From the NCBI GenBank assembly GCA_003999685.1, contig CP021225.1:1116001-1180000 (forward strand): a stretch of DNA of 64,000 nucleotides. The letters run 5' to 3'. Below, piece by piece: positions 11,831-22,142 of the stretch; position 1 is the first letter of the stretch, and the number at the start of each line of letters is the position of its first letter. A program made the position numbers and the translations under genes. The DNA comes from Taiwanofungus camphoratus. Its lineage: Eukaryota; Basidiomycota; Agaricomycetes; Polyporales; Taiwanofungaceae. Below the pieces are notes generated by a model. The model had not been told where the DNA came from. It ran no database searches and saw nothing but the letters and a program-made list of their open reading frames with translations.

Positions 11831-12358
11831 ATGAAGGTCGCTGTCGCCCTCAGTGCTCTCTTCCTCCTTCCCTCCGCTCTCGGTGTAAACGTGACCTATG
11901 ACCCTTTTTTCGACAACCCAAACAACTCTCTCAGCTACGTCGCTTGCTCGGATGGTACCAATGGTCTTCTCACCAAAGGTAAGGAATGATGTATCAATCC
12001 GAATATAGTGGAAATGCTCATACCGCTGGGAAGGGTATACCACCTTGGGCTCCCTCCCTGATTTCCCTTACATTGGAGGCGCATATGCCATCGCAGGTAA
12101 CCGAATCCTTGTGTCAGCAGAAATCAGAGTACCCCTGACCCCATCGCTACGTGCTAAGGATGGAATTCCCCGAGCTGTGGCACATGTTGGGAGCTAACAT
12201 ACAACAACGTCAGCATCAACATATTGGGGATCGACACAGCTGCGGGCTTCAACATTGCACTTACGGCTATGAACGTACTCACCAATAACGCGGCCGTAGA
12301 TCTGGGGGAGGTTGATGCAACGGCAATACAGGTCGACTCGTCCGTGTGCGGGCTGTAA
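11831..12358 (+). CDS. Cerato-platanin family secreted protein (copy A)
   Basis: Three exons (11831-11978, 12034-12096, 12159-12358) encode about 136 residues, the usual family length. A signal peptide ends at SALG. The mature part shows VTYDPFFDN, CSDGTNGLLTKGYTTLGSL, FPYIGGAYAIAG, CGTCWELTY and a C-terminal VDSSVCGL, so the four family cysteines are present. Cerato-platanins are small beta-barrel proteins with an expansin-like fold. They are secreted, bind chitin oligomers or surfaces, and can act as elicitors in plants. Here they may serve in wall remodelling or in growth on plant material. It is closely similar to the copy at 27165-27714. Confidence 0.93.
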
Positions 12359-13526
12359 AGATATGGTATGGTTAGACCACTGTCTACTAACTAGAATTTG
12401 AAGTTCTATGCAGGTGAATATGAACACCTTCCATGGACAACAAAGTAAAACAGCTGGAAATTTGTGGACGATGTCATATGTCATCATTTTGGACTCGTGG
12501 CATAGTTGAAACTGATGCCTAGTGTGTCATTAAAGTCTCTTGTTACCACCAAACAATGCTCGACGTGAGATCGTGGGGAGAATGTTTGATTGTTTAGGAG
12601 TATCGAATTGGGACAAATTTAAACATATATCGCGCTGACTAGAAAAGTATTTTGGCTCACTGTGCTAAACATGATCACAACATACGGGGTAAATGAAAGC
12701 ATCATAATTCCCTCTAGCTTTTGATGGCGCTAATCGTTAAGTGAAAGGGAACACCAGGATGGGGCCAGATTCCTCGCAAAGTCAGTATTCGCATAGGTGC
12801 ACCTTCGTGACATCACGGTATTTCAGCATCTCGTCAAGTAAGACTATCTAGTATCCAACCACTGAACCCGAATGAATGACGCCCAGAAAAAGTCACGTAA
12901 TTTGTGGTATCGGTACAGAATCTCCTTAAATGCCATTGAATATGCCTGTATCTATACTTCACACGGGAGTCTTGAATTAGAGCCGAATTTGTTAGGATCT
13001 GTGCAGCTTTGAGTGCATGGACAACTTCTCCTGCGATGATAAGCGCTTATGAGTGATCATCTACATGAAGTAGATGGCTGAAGCTGTTCTGTCTTGACCG
13101 AAGACCTTCCCATCTCACACCCTCAAACTCATGGACGAACAAGACCACGAATCGAGATGCTAGCAACATTGCGTGAATGTTTGCACGTTCCACCGGTGCC
13201 AGAGCACCGCACGAGATGTATATCAAATGTAAACATCAGGCCGGTTCATTCCCATTGCGAATAATCGATCTGTCAGGAGGCTCGGCCACCCCAACGAAAG
13301 TTGCGCTTGTCCATGGATTAACGACCGCCCGGATAATCCGACTGAAACATCAATGTCTTCAATGCGGTCTATCGACAAAGTAGGCCCGCCTGGGACCGCA
13401 ATCCCTTTCAGGTGGCGGCATGCAGATACCGTGATCTTGGAACCACGACATCTTCCGCGCCTGGGAAATAATGACCGTGCTTGGATCACATCCTGCGCAC
13501 CTGTAGAAGCTCCATACCAACCTTAT

Positions 13527-13558
13527 GTGCCCACATGTTGCGAGCATCATGTGGGCAC
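13527..13558. repeat. Perfect 11-bp inverted repeat (hairpin)
   Basis: gtgcccacatg at 13527-13537 is followed ten bases later by its exact reverse complement at 13548-13558. It lies about 50 bases upstream of the TATA-like element of the cerato-platanin fossil. It could be a binding site for a dimeric regulator or a transcript hairpin. Confidence 0.7.
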
Positions 13559-13609
13559 TAGTGGCCGCGTTGAGAAAAGCACACTTCTACTTTTTGAGAG
13601 CGACGTTTT

Positions 13610-13615
13610 TATAAG
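13610..13615 (+). promoter_or_regulatory. TATA-like element of the cerato-platanin fossil
   Basis: TATAAG lies 112 bases upstream of the fossil's ATG, matching the spacing at both intact family members. This suggests the promoter was duplicated together with the gene. Confidence 0.5.
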
Positions 13616-13721
13616 AAGGCTCTGGCCCATGTCGGCCATAATTCCACTTACAGTCATTTTAAACTGAAGTCGGCAAAGTTCAGAAATCCTTGTCGAAAAC
13701 CCCACTTACTCTCAGGGTAAT

Positions 13722-14269
13722 ATGTTGATGATTGCTAGTGCCCTCCTTGCTGCTGTCGGATTTCTCCCCGCTGTTCTGGGCTAAACGACGCACAGGGTTG
13801 ACTACGACCCAATTTACGATGATGGCGCAACGTCTCTTTCAGAGGTCGCATGTTCCAGTGGGGCGAATGGCCTCCTCACCGAAGGTCATCAGAAGCTTGT
13901 AATGTTTTGATGATGTCCCTGGATTAATGACCCTTGTTTAGGATACACAAACTTCAGTTCTCTTCCAGACTTTCCCTACATCGGTGGCGCTTTCGCAGTT
14001 ACAGGTCAGTCTAATAATTGACCTGCAGTTTGAGCATATTGCTTACCGCAGTCCGCAATCAACCAGGCTGGAACTCGACCGGCTGCGGCACATGCTGAGA
14101 GCTGACATACGATGGAGCAAGTGTCAATGTGTTAGCAATCGACACAGCATCCGGCTTTGACATATCGGAGAAGGCTTTGAGTGCACCCACAGTGGGTGCA
14201 CCGCTAGAAGGGCCTGGCCCCATCTACATCACGGCAGCGCAGGTTGACGCTTCGGTTTGCGGGCTGTAA
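13722..14269 (+). pseudogene. Cerato-platanin family fossil (copy B)
   Basis: The region keeps the layout of its two relatives over its whole length: a signal-peptide-like start, the same two intron positions, recognisable FPYIGGAFAV and VDASVCGL blocks, and an end at the same place. It looks broken, with about two breaks. The remainder is so well preserved that loss of function looks recent relative to the duplication. In its second half it resembles the minus-strand copy at 27165-27714 more than copy A. I treat it as a fossil and do not propose a product. Confidence 0.85.
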
Positions 14270-14931
14270 GCTCGTGTTCTAAACGCACTGGACGCCAACC
14301 GAGATGTACCAACGCGTAGCTTCAGTAATCAATATCCTTGTGCGGCTTGGCTTCAAAATGTCAGGCAGACTTGCGCACACTACGTATCAGTATGCTTGAG
14401 CCGCGAGTCACGTACGCGGGTGTATAATTTAGAATGCGTAGGACTGAAAAAAGGAGAAAAATTATCATGAAATCTGTAGTTATAGCATATGGCGATAGCA
14501 GGCAACACGTCCAAAGTGTGCGCACCTTGAAGCAGAGGATCGTGATTGGTCTGTGAGTTTGAAGACCTGTCTTGCCTAGATATCAGTGCAGTCCTGAACG
14601 TGCGCTCAATGACTGATCAGAAAAGTAAAGGTGAATCTGATCATGGTGGACACGACCCGGGTTGCCTGACAATGTGGTATGTCAACCTGTCAGTAGTTCA
14701 ATGTCGCGACATTGAACTACTGGTACCGACAGAGCCGTTTTGCCTTACTGCATGTTAAGGCTAAAATTGATAGCAGCGCATATATCACTGACATTCCGCG
14801 GACTGCATTGCGGAGATCATTTATGGAGCATATAAGTACGCAGTCAATAAATGAACAGATGAGGGGGCATATTTTGCGGGATCGCAACCTGTCACAAGAA
14901 GATAAAATAAATGTAGCACATACCTTGCATG
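14270..14931 (+). other. Intergenic region between the fossil and tRNA-Tyr
   Basis: About 660 bases with no gene. The outstanding feature is the perfect palindrome at 14691-14722. Confidence 0.4.
14691..14722. repeat. 32-bp perfect palindrome
   Basis: cagtagttcaatgtcg (14691-14706) is followed immediately by its exact reverse complement (14707-14722), with no spacer and no mismatch. The centre is TCGCGA. Weaker symmetry (ctgt and acag) continues outside. Nothing coding overlaps it convincingly. Confidence 0.9.
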
Positions 14932-15018
14932 CCTTCGATAGCTCAGTTGGAAGAGCGCGAGACTGTAATTGGGTACTTGATCATCTTGAGGTCGCTGGTT
15001 CGATCCCGGCTCGAAGGA
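14932..15018 (+). tRNA. tRNA-Tyr: tRNA-Tyr (GTA) with a 14-base intron
   Basis: The cloverleaf closes fully. The acceptor stem is 14932-14938 with 15011-15017, and the discriminator A is at 15018. The D arm reads GCTC...GAGC, the anticodon stem CGAGA pairs with TCTTG, and the T arm is GCTGG-TTCGATC-CCGGC. The anticodon GTA is at 14965-14967. The intron is 14969-14982, one base 3' of the anticodon as usual. The spliced length is 73 bases. A T-run just after the gene can serve as the Pol III terminator. Confidence 0.95.
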
Positions 15019-15022
15019 TTTT
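15019..15022 (+). terminator. Pol III T-run after tRNA-Tyr
   Basis: Four T residues follow the discriminator base directly, a minimal RNA polymerase III terminator. A further ATTT follows. Confidence 0.5.
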
Positions 15023-15047
15023 ATTTGTTCGCAACCTTGTGCGTTTA

Positions 15048-15377
15048 CTGTGCCATTTCGACCAACTGGTTGTGACTGTGACACCATATTTTGGTCAGTT
15101 CACCAAAGGCCGGTGGACAGAAACTTCGAGTTCAGTTCATAATGTCAAGATTCGGCGTGTGTGCTGGTCTATTTTTAAAAAATGTCCTTACATTTTAGTG
15201 CTGCTCTCGTTTTGACACCAGAATGCCTCGGAAGTCCGATAAATATGATTTTCGTTACTGTGACATTTGACCGCGCAGCCAGTTCAGAGGTCGAGGTGAC
15301 CCGTGACAAATCTGAACTCGACACCAGTTCAAAGGGTGCTGTGACGCATGACTGAACAGTTGGTCGAAATGGTACAG
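15048..15377. mobile_element. MITE-like element flanked by TA
   Basis: A 330-base non-coding segment has 21-bp terminal inverted repeats at 15048-15068 and 15357-15377, with one mismatch. The core is ccatttcgaccaactg. It is flanked on both sides by TA (15046-15047 and 15378-15379), as expected for insertion by a Tc1/mariner-type transposase. No transposase frame lies inside. A TIR-like stretch (tactgtgacatttgaccg) recurs near 15256. The element starts 30 bases after the tRNA-Tyr gene. Confidence 0.7.
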
Positions 15378-15668
15378 TACCTCCATCTTTTACCAAGCTC
15401 TCTTTCTGAAGGAGGCTACTCTCTTGTGGACGGATTAATCGGTTGAAGCTTATGCTTTTCCAATGGATATTGGGCTCCCGTGATGATCGCGGAGAAACAT
15501 CGTACGAGAAGCACTCTGACCACAACCCAGAATTAAATCACCCGTGGGAATGTGACGTGAATATACCCCAAAACCCCAGTCCCAGCTGCTTCTGTTTCCT
15601 CAATCACCGCAGTCGACCGACCTATATAATCTATCGCCTTCCGCAAATCCTTCACCAATACGTCCACC

Positions 15669-16292
15669 ATGTCCGCAATCCGCTCGTTGTCTCGCCACGC
15701 CCGTTCGCTCTCGCGCACGCTACCCACGAAGCCCAGCAACGTCCGCGCATTCCACTCGCCCTTCGTCTCGCTCTCGAATTCCCCGCTTACGCAACGGCAA
15801 CCGCCCGCGCCGGCGTCGAACGCGGGCCCGCTGTACGAGAAGCAGCTCGACCACTCACCCGACATTAAAGTGTCGTCCGCGGGCACACGCACCTACGTTG
15901 TCTCCGAGCCCGACCCCTCCAACACCCCTTACGAGGTGCCGTCTGGCGCATATCCGACGTCCGCGCCCTACTATAGCTACGCGGCCACGGAGGCCCCGAT
16001 GCCTGAGGGTGCGAATTATGCTTCGACAAGCGCGTCCCTCGCTCACCCCATTACCAATGCTGCCCCGCAGAATGAATCGGGCATCAAGGAGAGCTCGGCC
16101 GTGAGACATAGCGAGGCTCCGGGCGAGATGCACCAGCGAGGAGGGAGTTTCGGGGGTTTGGGTATGATGGATCCGGCGAGCACCAAGGATGGGGAGGGGC
16201 GGCTGGCAGATAGGAACCCGCCCCCTATTCAAGAAATTGCAGAAAAATACTCAAAATTAGGGGTCGACAATGCTTGGAAGGCGAGGAAGTGA
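15669..16292 (+). CDS. Hypothetical protein with mitochondrial-type N-terminus
   Basis: A single exon encodes 207 residues. I do not recognise the family. The first 35 residues are rich in Arg, Ser and Leu with no acidic residue, typical of a mitochondrial targeting sequence. The middle is Pro/Ser/Ala/Tyr-rich and looks disordered, with a GGSFGGLGMMDP patch near residue 155. The end (IAEKYSKLGVDNAWKARK) is likely helical and basic. The ATG at 15669 is the first in frame and lies about 40 bases after a TATATAA-like sequence. A small soluble or membrane-associated mitochondrial protein is an inference from the N-terminus only. Confidence 0.75.
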   Translation: MSAIRSLSRHARSLSRTLPTKPSNVRAFHSPFVSLSNSPLTQRQPPAPASNAGPLYEKQLDHSPDIKVSSAGTRTYVVSEPDPSNTPYEVPSGAYPTSAPYYSYAATEAPMPEGANYASTSASLAHPITNAAPQNESGIKESSAVRHSEAPGEMHQRGGSFGGLGMMDPASTKDGEGRLADRNPPPIQEIAEKYSKLGVDNAWKARK

Positions 16293-17170
16293 GGCTGGGA
16301 ATTGAATCGTGCTGTCCGTTGTTGTTACTATTTCCAAACATCCGTGTATTAGTTCAGTTGTCCGTCTTCGAGCTCTCAAAGTGTCCGCATAATGCATAGA
16401 TTGTACATTGCCTTTCCACTTACTCTCGAGCACCTCAGGTGGGGCCCACGAACTACGGGGACTAGTAGGATTAGTCTTGGGATGATCCCGCTCAGCTGAC
16501 GACTGCGGGCGGAAGGCGGGACTCAGCTTTAGATTCCTGCCCATGTCCAGTCCCACCGGGGCCTAGCAACGCGGGAATCTTGTGACGCGTCGTGGGATCT
16601 TTACTCCTTTTGCACAAGCCGATCAATATGACGCGTCAATCACGTGCACGAAGGCGCGTCTAGACGATATATTGTAGGCGGAAATACAGGGCAACCAGTC
16701 TAGACACAGTTAAACATTAAAAATGGGGAGAAAAACGCTCAAAAAAGTGAGGGATATCAGCGTTCGACGCGGGCAAGTCGACTGGGTCGCGGCTTGCGGA
16801 AAGCAACTAATATACAGGTAACGCAGGAAAGTTGAATGCTGGAAACTGAGATAGACGGAGGTCAAGTCCTTCTAGCCAAAGCGATGGACGGAGAGCGATC
16901 AATGCGACATGAGCGAGTGGACCCAAGAGCATAAACACGGACATTGCGGTAGTGCAAGAGCTGAGTTTTGTGCGTGTGATGATGTCGTGACTGGTGTGAC
17001 GGGGTCTATTTAGGGATGGAGGGATAAGGTATCGTTGGTCGTGAGACGTCATAACATTTGCAAGGCCTGAGAACGAAACAAGCTCTTAGTCAGGTGAACG
17101 CAGACGGAGGCTAAGGCGGGAGAGCGCACACATCCGCCAGCGCAGCCAGTGCGCGTCGCGCAGCGCAAGC
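16293..17170. other. Intergenic region between convergent genes
   Basis: This segment holds the 3' flanks of the mitochondrial-type protein and of casein kinase 1. Two GACGCGTC sites (16584-16591 and within 16629-16638) and a CACGTG nearby stand out. No coding frame is supportable. Confidence 0.4.
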
Positions 17171-19882
17171 CTATCCCCGACAGCAAAACGCCGCCCAGAA
17201 GCCTTTCCTCCTATGGCCGTGCCCCTGCTCGTCCTGCTCGCCAACCCTCGTCATCTGCTCCCGATCATACACACCCATACCCCGCGCGCCGGCACCGTTC
17301 ATCATTTGCTCACGATTGGCGCCCGTTCCCGCGGTCGTCGTCCCCTCCCGCGAATTCGTGCCACCCTTCGTCTGCTGCGCTTGCCCATACACAAACGACT
17401 CGCTCGTATTAGTATTCGGCACCGCGCCATTCGGCAGCGGTGTGCCACCGTTACCGTTTGCAGCTACGGGCGACGAACGCCCGTAGGGGTTCGCACGGTA
17501 ACCGCTAGGGCTCGGCGCCGTGGCGTAGGGGTGCGGCGCAGCGAGGCCCGTGCTGTCCCGGTTGTCGCGGGTGGTCTGCTGCTGGCTCGCGCGCCGGCTC
17601 GTCGGCGCCAGCGGCTGCACGCTAACGTGTTCTCTCGAGCCACCGCGGGCCTCCTGCCCCGCGCGACGGCTCGTGCCCTTGACGTGCGCAGAAGGCGGCG
17701 CAATGACGAGGGGCGATGAAGGCTGCGCACCCTCTTGCAGGGCTTGCCGGGAGCGCCGGTGGCCGCCGTCGTGCCTCGAGCGGTGCTCGCGGTGGGGTGT
17801 GTGTGGACTTGCTGCGTTCGCGTGGGCCTGTGCGAGGAGAGTCGACGGCGTCTGTGCGGATCGTCGGTGTCAGTATCAGTATCAATAACAATGGCTTTGG
17901 AAGTGTATCAGATGCGACGCACGTGCCCAGCTTCCCAGCCCTTGCCGTTGTTCAGGAGCATCCAGTCAAAGATACCATCCTCAGGTTCGCCGAGCGTTTT
18001 GAGCACCTTTGTGAAAAGTTCACGCAGGAAGTCGTAATCAGGCGTCTCCTCGAAGCCGAGCTTGCGCACATAATTCATGTAGATCGCAAACTCCTCTGTT
18101 CGGTGCCAATTCAAGGCATCAGTCACACGATCGTCTGCGCCGGAGCAGGTTCAAAAGGATGAACTTACCCGGGAAGCCCTCACAAAGCTCCTCAATCGGC
18201 GTGTTCTGTTTCTTCTCTCCTATCTTTTCATACTTCTGCTTGTTCGTGGCCGCCCTGAGGCCTTGCCATGGCAGGCCGCCACGGAGAAAATACATGAAGA
18301 CATGGCCGAGGGATTCGAGATCGTCCCGGCGCGACTGTTCGCGCCCGAGATGTGTGTTGATGGACATGTACCGAGCAGTGCCAGAGAGCGACTTGCGCTC
18401 GCGGTAAGGAATGTGCTGTTTCGTCTTCGGGTCGCGATAGTGCTTCGCCATCCCGAAATCTACACAGGAAAGGAAATAGCGGTTCGATTGTCAGCGTTCC
18501 GCATACATTACGTAAAGTATACTGAGGGCAAGACGCTGGCAGCTGTCAAATGGAAGGGGCAAGGAGTGACCGCCAAAGGGAGCGTGGCGGCGCGGCAGGC
18601 AAGGCAGCCTTCCGAGACGCGTTTGGGGCACGGCAAGCGACAGCGACATGAGGCAATGCCTCCCCTCAACGTGCTGTGGTCACAGGCAGCAGTTCTGGAC
18701 CACAGGCATGGGAGGCATCACCCGGATGTCCCTATACCCCAGCTCGATTGAAGAAACACAAGCCGGGGTGATAATGCCAGAACCCTTGTGGCGCCCATCC
18801 AAATATACAGGAAGTCTCAAGATGTACCTACCGATTATGTGGATGGTGTTGGCGGTCTTCGAACCTGGAACACCAATGAGAAAATTATCGGGTTTGATGT
18901 CACGGTAAATGAGAGATTTGTCGTGAATGGCCTGTACTCGGGTGACCTGTAATAAATTACAAACGTTGTCAATACAACATCTGTGAGAGAATGAAAGTAA
19001 GGTCTTGTGAATGAGGTGCACGTATCAGGAACACGCCATGCCATAGAAACGCTGTGTCGAACCTCAGAAGTAGCGCAACGGAGAATTAACCAAACTCTCG
19101 ATTAATACAACCGGTACTTAATGAGATCCGGAACAATCGATATGACCGGAATGTTAATGTGTCCGATTGCTGTGCACCTCAAGGAGACCATAGATGACAA
19201 CTATTAAGGATACGGTGCCTGAAACACCAGACAGGGGGCTTACATCAACACACTGGGGCGGGACTCACCATTTGCTTAGCAGCCATGCACACCGTCTTGA
19301 TGGTGAACTTGCGACCGCACATGTCGAACAGATCCTCCAGGTTTGGTCCCAGGAGGTCGATGACGAGAACGTTGTGCAGGCCTTCTTGACCGAAATAATG
19401 TACTTGGGGAACGCCGGCTGTACAGACAGAAAAAGAGATTAGTCCTGTTCGTCCAACAGGTTCCACGATGGTGACGGGGCCCGAGAAACAGCGGGTTCAA
19501 ACTGTTCGAACACGTACGAGTGCCATTCAACGTTCGATACGACCTATACTCGTCTCGCAGCTGTGGAGCTTCGGACTTCCTGGGTTCCTGTGGGGATGGA
19601 AGACCGCATGAATTTCGTTGCGCCTGCAGAAATTAGTTCACGTACAAACTTGATAGCAACCGGCTGGGTGTTGAGCATATTGGTACCTACATAGTGCACA
19701 CGCAGTTCATTAGAAAAATCGTAGGTGTATTCAAAGTAGGTCTCACCCTCGAAAACGACACCGAACGACCCCTCTCCGATCTTCTTTCCAACTCGGAAGT
19801 GGGCTCCGACGATACCGCTGGAAGTGGCAGACTGTGAACCATGATGACCAGACGAGGAGGCTATTACATGTGGAGTGGTCAT
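17171..19882 (-). CDS. Casein kinase 1, YCK-like with C-terminal palmitoylation cysteines
   Basis: Ser/Thr kinase of the casein kinase 1 family. From the ATG at 19882 the exons show [15 protein letters not shown] (P-loop), VAIKF (catalytic Lys), [14 protein letters not shown] (catalytic loop), [36 protein letters not shown] and LPWQGL, the CK1 signature order. Several introns interrupt it. One near 18455-18835 is unusually long, and the last (17852-17922) joins GKGWEAGH to [11 protein letters not shown]. After the kinase domain a Ser/Arg/Gln-rich tail of roughly 225 residues ends in FWAAFCCRG. The paired cysteines near the end resemble the palmitoylated tails of yeast Yck1/Yck2, so plasma-membrane attachment is likely. 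Confidence 0.93.
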
Positions 19883-21109
19883 TGTGAAAAGTAGGAGGAC
19901 CGACGGAAAGGAAGAAATAGGTTATGTGTTGAAGACGTCCAAGACGTCCAGGCAAAAGCAGAGGCAAAGGGAAGGGGAGCAGTGATCAGGCAACGGCGGA
20001 GTCTGAAGCGCACTAGACCTACCTGCCATATATGGCTGCGCAGGATTCTTCGCCGGCGCTTCTTTGCTGTGCATTCCATGCCGCCGCCGTCCGGCGCAGG
20101 GTGTATGTGCTCTCCTCATCCGACTCATGGCTACCTGGCACATCAGTTCACTCGCTCCTTGTGCGGGAATGTGTGATCTCCCGTAGTGCTGGATATCACT
20201 TCCTTCTATAGCCTCTCGTGTGTGCAATCATCCGGACTCGTGCTCCAGACCAGTATTCGGACACTACCAGCGGCATCATTCATCCGCTCCTGCGCCCCTA
20301 AGGATGTAGGTGATGCAGCAATTCCGACTACTTAAGCTCTCTTGAGTACAGCCATCGAGTTACCGAACTTGGCAGACTGCTTCATGGCTGGCATACCGGT
20401 CTAGAGCCGCCAAGCGGTCGTATCAAGTTGCTATCAACATCAGGAATAAAACCCGAACCAAATCATTCAGCGTTGTTCTCAATATTGACGCATTTTTGTT
20501 GTCTCAAGTCCTTGCAATTTCCTTCTCTGTACCGGTCTCGACTTCATTTATGCCTCGAGGACAATGCATCTGGTATTCACGTCATCAAAGACTTCGCTAC
20601 AGCCGACTCCTCGTATACATGATCAATGACTGATCACTGACTATGATTGACTCAGGCGTTAGCATTGACATCGAAGTCGCAGACCTAGAACTCATGTTAG
20701 ATAGTAGTATAACGAGCACCCCTCTTTCAATGCTACTGGTGTTCCTCGGTTTCTGTTATTACTCTTACGCGGATTGAAATGGATACAGATATGGCCTTGC
20801 CAAGGTCTGTTTGAATGCAACCAAGAGATGAACAATAACATGAGAACATCAGTAAGGAAGATAGCTGCAGGATGATTATGTCTTTAACCTCAGAATGTGG
20901 CATTAGCATCGCCTTACACCGAGGGTGAAACAAATATTTCGATCGACACGGCAGACCATTACCCAATATGGTATCTTCGCGCTCAACACTGCCACATCGC
21001 ATGAATGGCTGTCGTCTCGCTCAAATATACCATCCGCCGCTCAACTCACCGTTGGCAAACAAAAGAAAAGCTCCCTGCCAGCAACACACTCGGCCAGAGA
21101 TGAAAAACA
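19883..21109. other. Intergenic region between the CK1 start and tRNA-Ser
   Basis: About 1.2 kb containing the casein kinase promoter. Short frames on both strands resemble no family. No repeat or element is convincing. Confidence 0.4.
21102..21106 (-). terminator. Pol III terminator of tRNA-Ser
   Basis: On the minus strand a run of five T residues follows four to eight bases after the discriminator base of the tRNA. Confidence 0.6.
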
Positions 21110-21201
21110 CGACGCCAGCAGGATTCGAACCTACGTCTCCAAAGGAGAACAGATTGTACTCGGGTTCGAATCTGTCGCCGTAACCACTTGGCTATAGCGC
21201 C
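21110..21201 (-). tRNA. tRNA-Ser: tRNA-Ser (CGA) with a 10-base intron
   Basis: Type II tRNA on the minus strand. The acceptor stem is GGCGCTA with TGGCGTC, and the discriminator G is as expected for Ser. The D arm contains GCC...GGC, and the anticodon stem ACAGA pairs with TCTGT. The anticodon CGA is at 21166-21168. The intron CCCGAGTACA is at 21155-21164. A long variable arm (TCTCC-TTT-GGAGA) and the T arm GTAGG-TTCGAAT-CCTGC complete it. The spliced length is 82 bases. The long variable arm confirms the serine assignment. Confidence 0.95.
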
Positions 21202-21206
21202 CTTGA

Positions 21207-22142
21207 TTAAAGGTTCATTTTAAATCTCCATATTATAAAAATGAGGAAGGAAAGTGCTACCTCATGGCACAATTTATCATTCGAAAAGAGGCCGATGTTT
21301 CCGAATTGGCGATGGGGAAGGCCAAGGTGTTCGACTGGAGACACAACGTGTAGTTGAAAGCGATTTTTGAGATTGAGATGACATGTGATGAACTGCTTGT
21401 AACACGTACGATTAAGTGGCTCACATCCCGTCGTATAGGTCGCCATGATCTTGGACTGCACAAGGAAAGCCAATGTCTGACCGCTGCACCGTTCAAACTT
21501 CATCCAATAAAACCTAGTGTACATGCGACGAGCGGGCTCGAGCTCACCCGCTTTACGCGATTGACTCGTACCGTAAAAACCGCGATAGGCCTTGAATGTC
21601 CAATTTTTGGAAGTGGATAACAGCAATAAGATTGCATCATTTTTTGCTGAAGCCGAGCACAGATTACAAGTAGAAGAACTGCCAAATTTTCCTTGAGCAA
21701 GTCCCCTTGAGCGGTGAAAGAGGTGAATAGGACATGACAGATTCGAAAACAGTAAAATCGCCAACGAGGGGAGCCTTTCTGCGTCTGGGATTCTTTGGCA
21801 CACGATTGTCCAGTGCTGTAGGTGGGTTGGAGCCATTGAATCGGAAGCACCTAGAAGCAGCCACGACTCAAAGTACCACAAACTTCTACTCGCCTCCCCC
21901 TCTGAAACATGAATCAGGCGGAGTCCATATTCTACCGCTGCACAAATAAGGAGGTCCGCTACAGGAAGGTCTCCGGCGGTTCCAACATTGTAGTCACAAT
22001 AGAGTGTATTCGTACAAGGGCCTGGCATTTGACCGAACTCCGCTTGCCATAGGCCACCGCAAACATTATCTAATGTGGGACGACGAATCCACAACAATGA
22101 GAGGCGACGTCTGCGAGATCTATGGTCAATCCGACCTGGCAT
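21207..22142 (-). CDS. Long open frame, unknown protein
   Basis: From the ATG at 22142 the frame is open for 311 residues, and it stays open for at least another 52 codons upstream. I recognise no domain. Composition is rich in Leu, Ser, Cys and Arg without repeats. Tracts such as LAILLFSNLSCPIHLF are hydrophobic but not clear membrane segments. It ends five bases before the 5' end of tRNA-Ser on the same strand. An open frame of this length is unlikely by chance at about 50% GC, but there is no family support. It may be an orphan gene, an exon of a larger minus-strand gene, or a remnant. Confidence 0.3.
   Translation of the reverse strand: MPGRIDHRSRRRRLSLLWIRRPTLDNVCGGLWQAEFGQMPGPCTNTLYCDYNVGTAGDLPVADLLICAAVEYGLRLIHVSEGEASRSLWYFESWLLLGASDSMAPTHLQHWTIVCQRIPDAERLPSLAILLFSNLSCPIHLFHRSRGLAQGKFGSSSTCNLCSASAKNDAILLLLSTSKNWTFKAYRGFYGTSQSRKAGELEPARRMYTRFYWMKFERCSGQTLAFLVQSKIMATYTTGCEPLNRTCYKQFITCHLNLKNRFQLHVVSPVEHLGLPHRQFGNIGLFSNDKLCHEVALSFLIFIIWRFKMNL

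Larger units (their letters stand above)
12359..13721 (+). other. Intergenic region between the two plus-strand cerato-platanin loci
   Basis: About 1.36 kb without a supportable gene. It holds the 3' flank of copy A, a strong hairpin at 13527-13558, and a TATA-like element at 13610-13615 that belongs to the fossil copy. Confidence 0.4.

Noticed and set aside
17213-17888. Plus-strand Arg-rich frames of 168 and 112 residues over the casein kinase tail
   Set aside because: They lie antisense to the last exon of casein kinase 1, whose Ser/Arg/Gln-rich composition explains the open frames.
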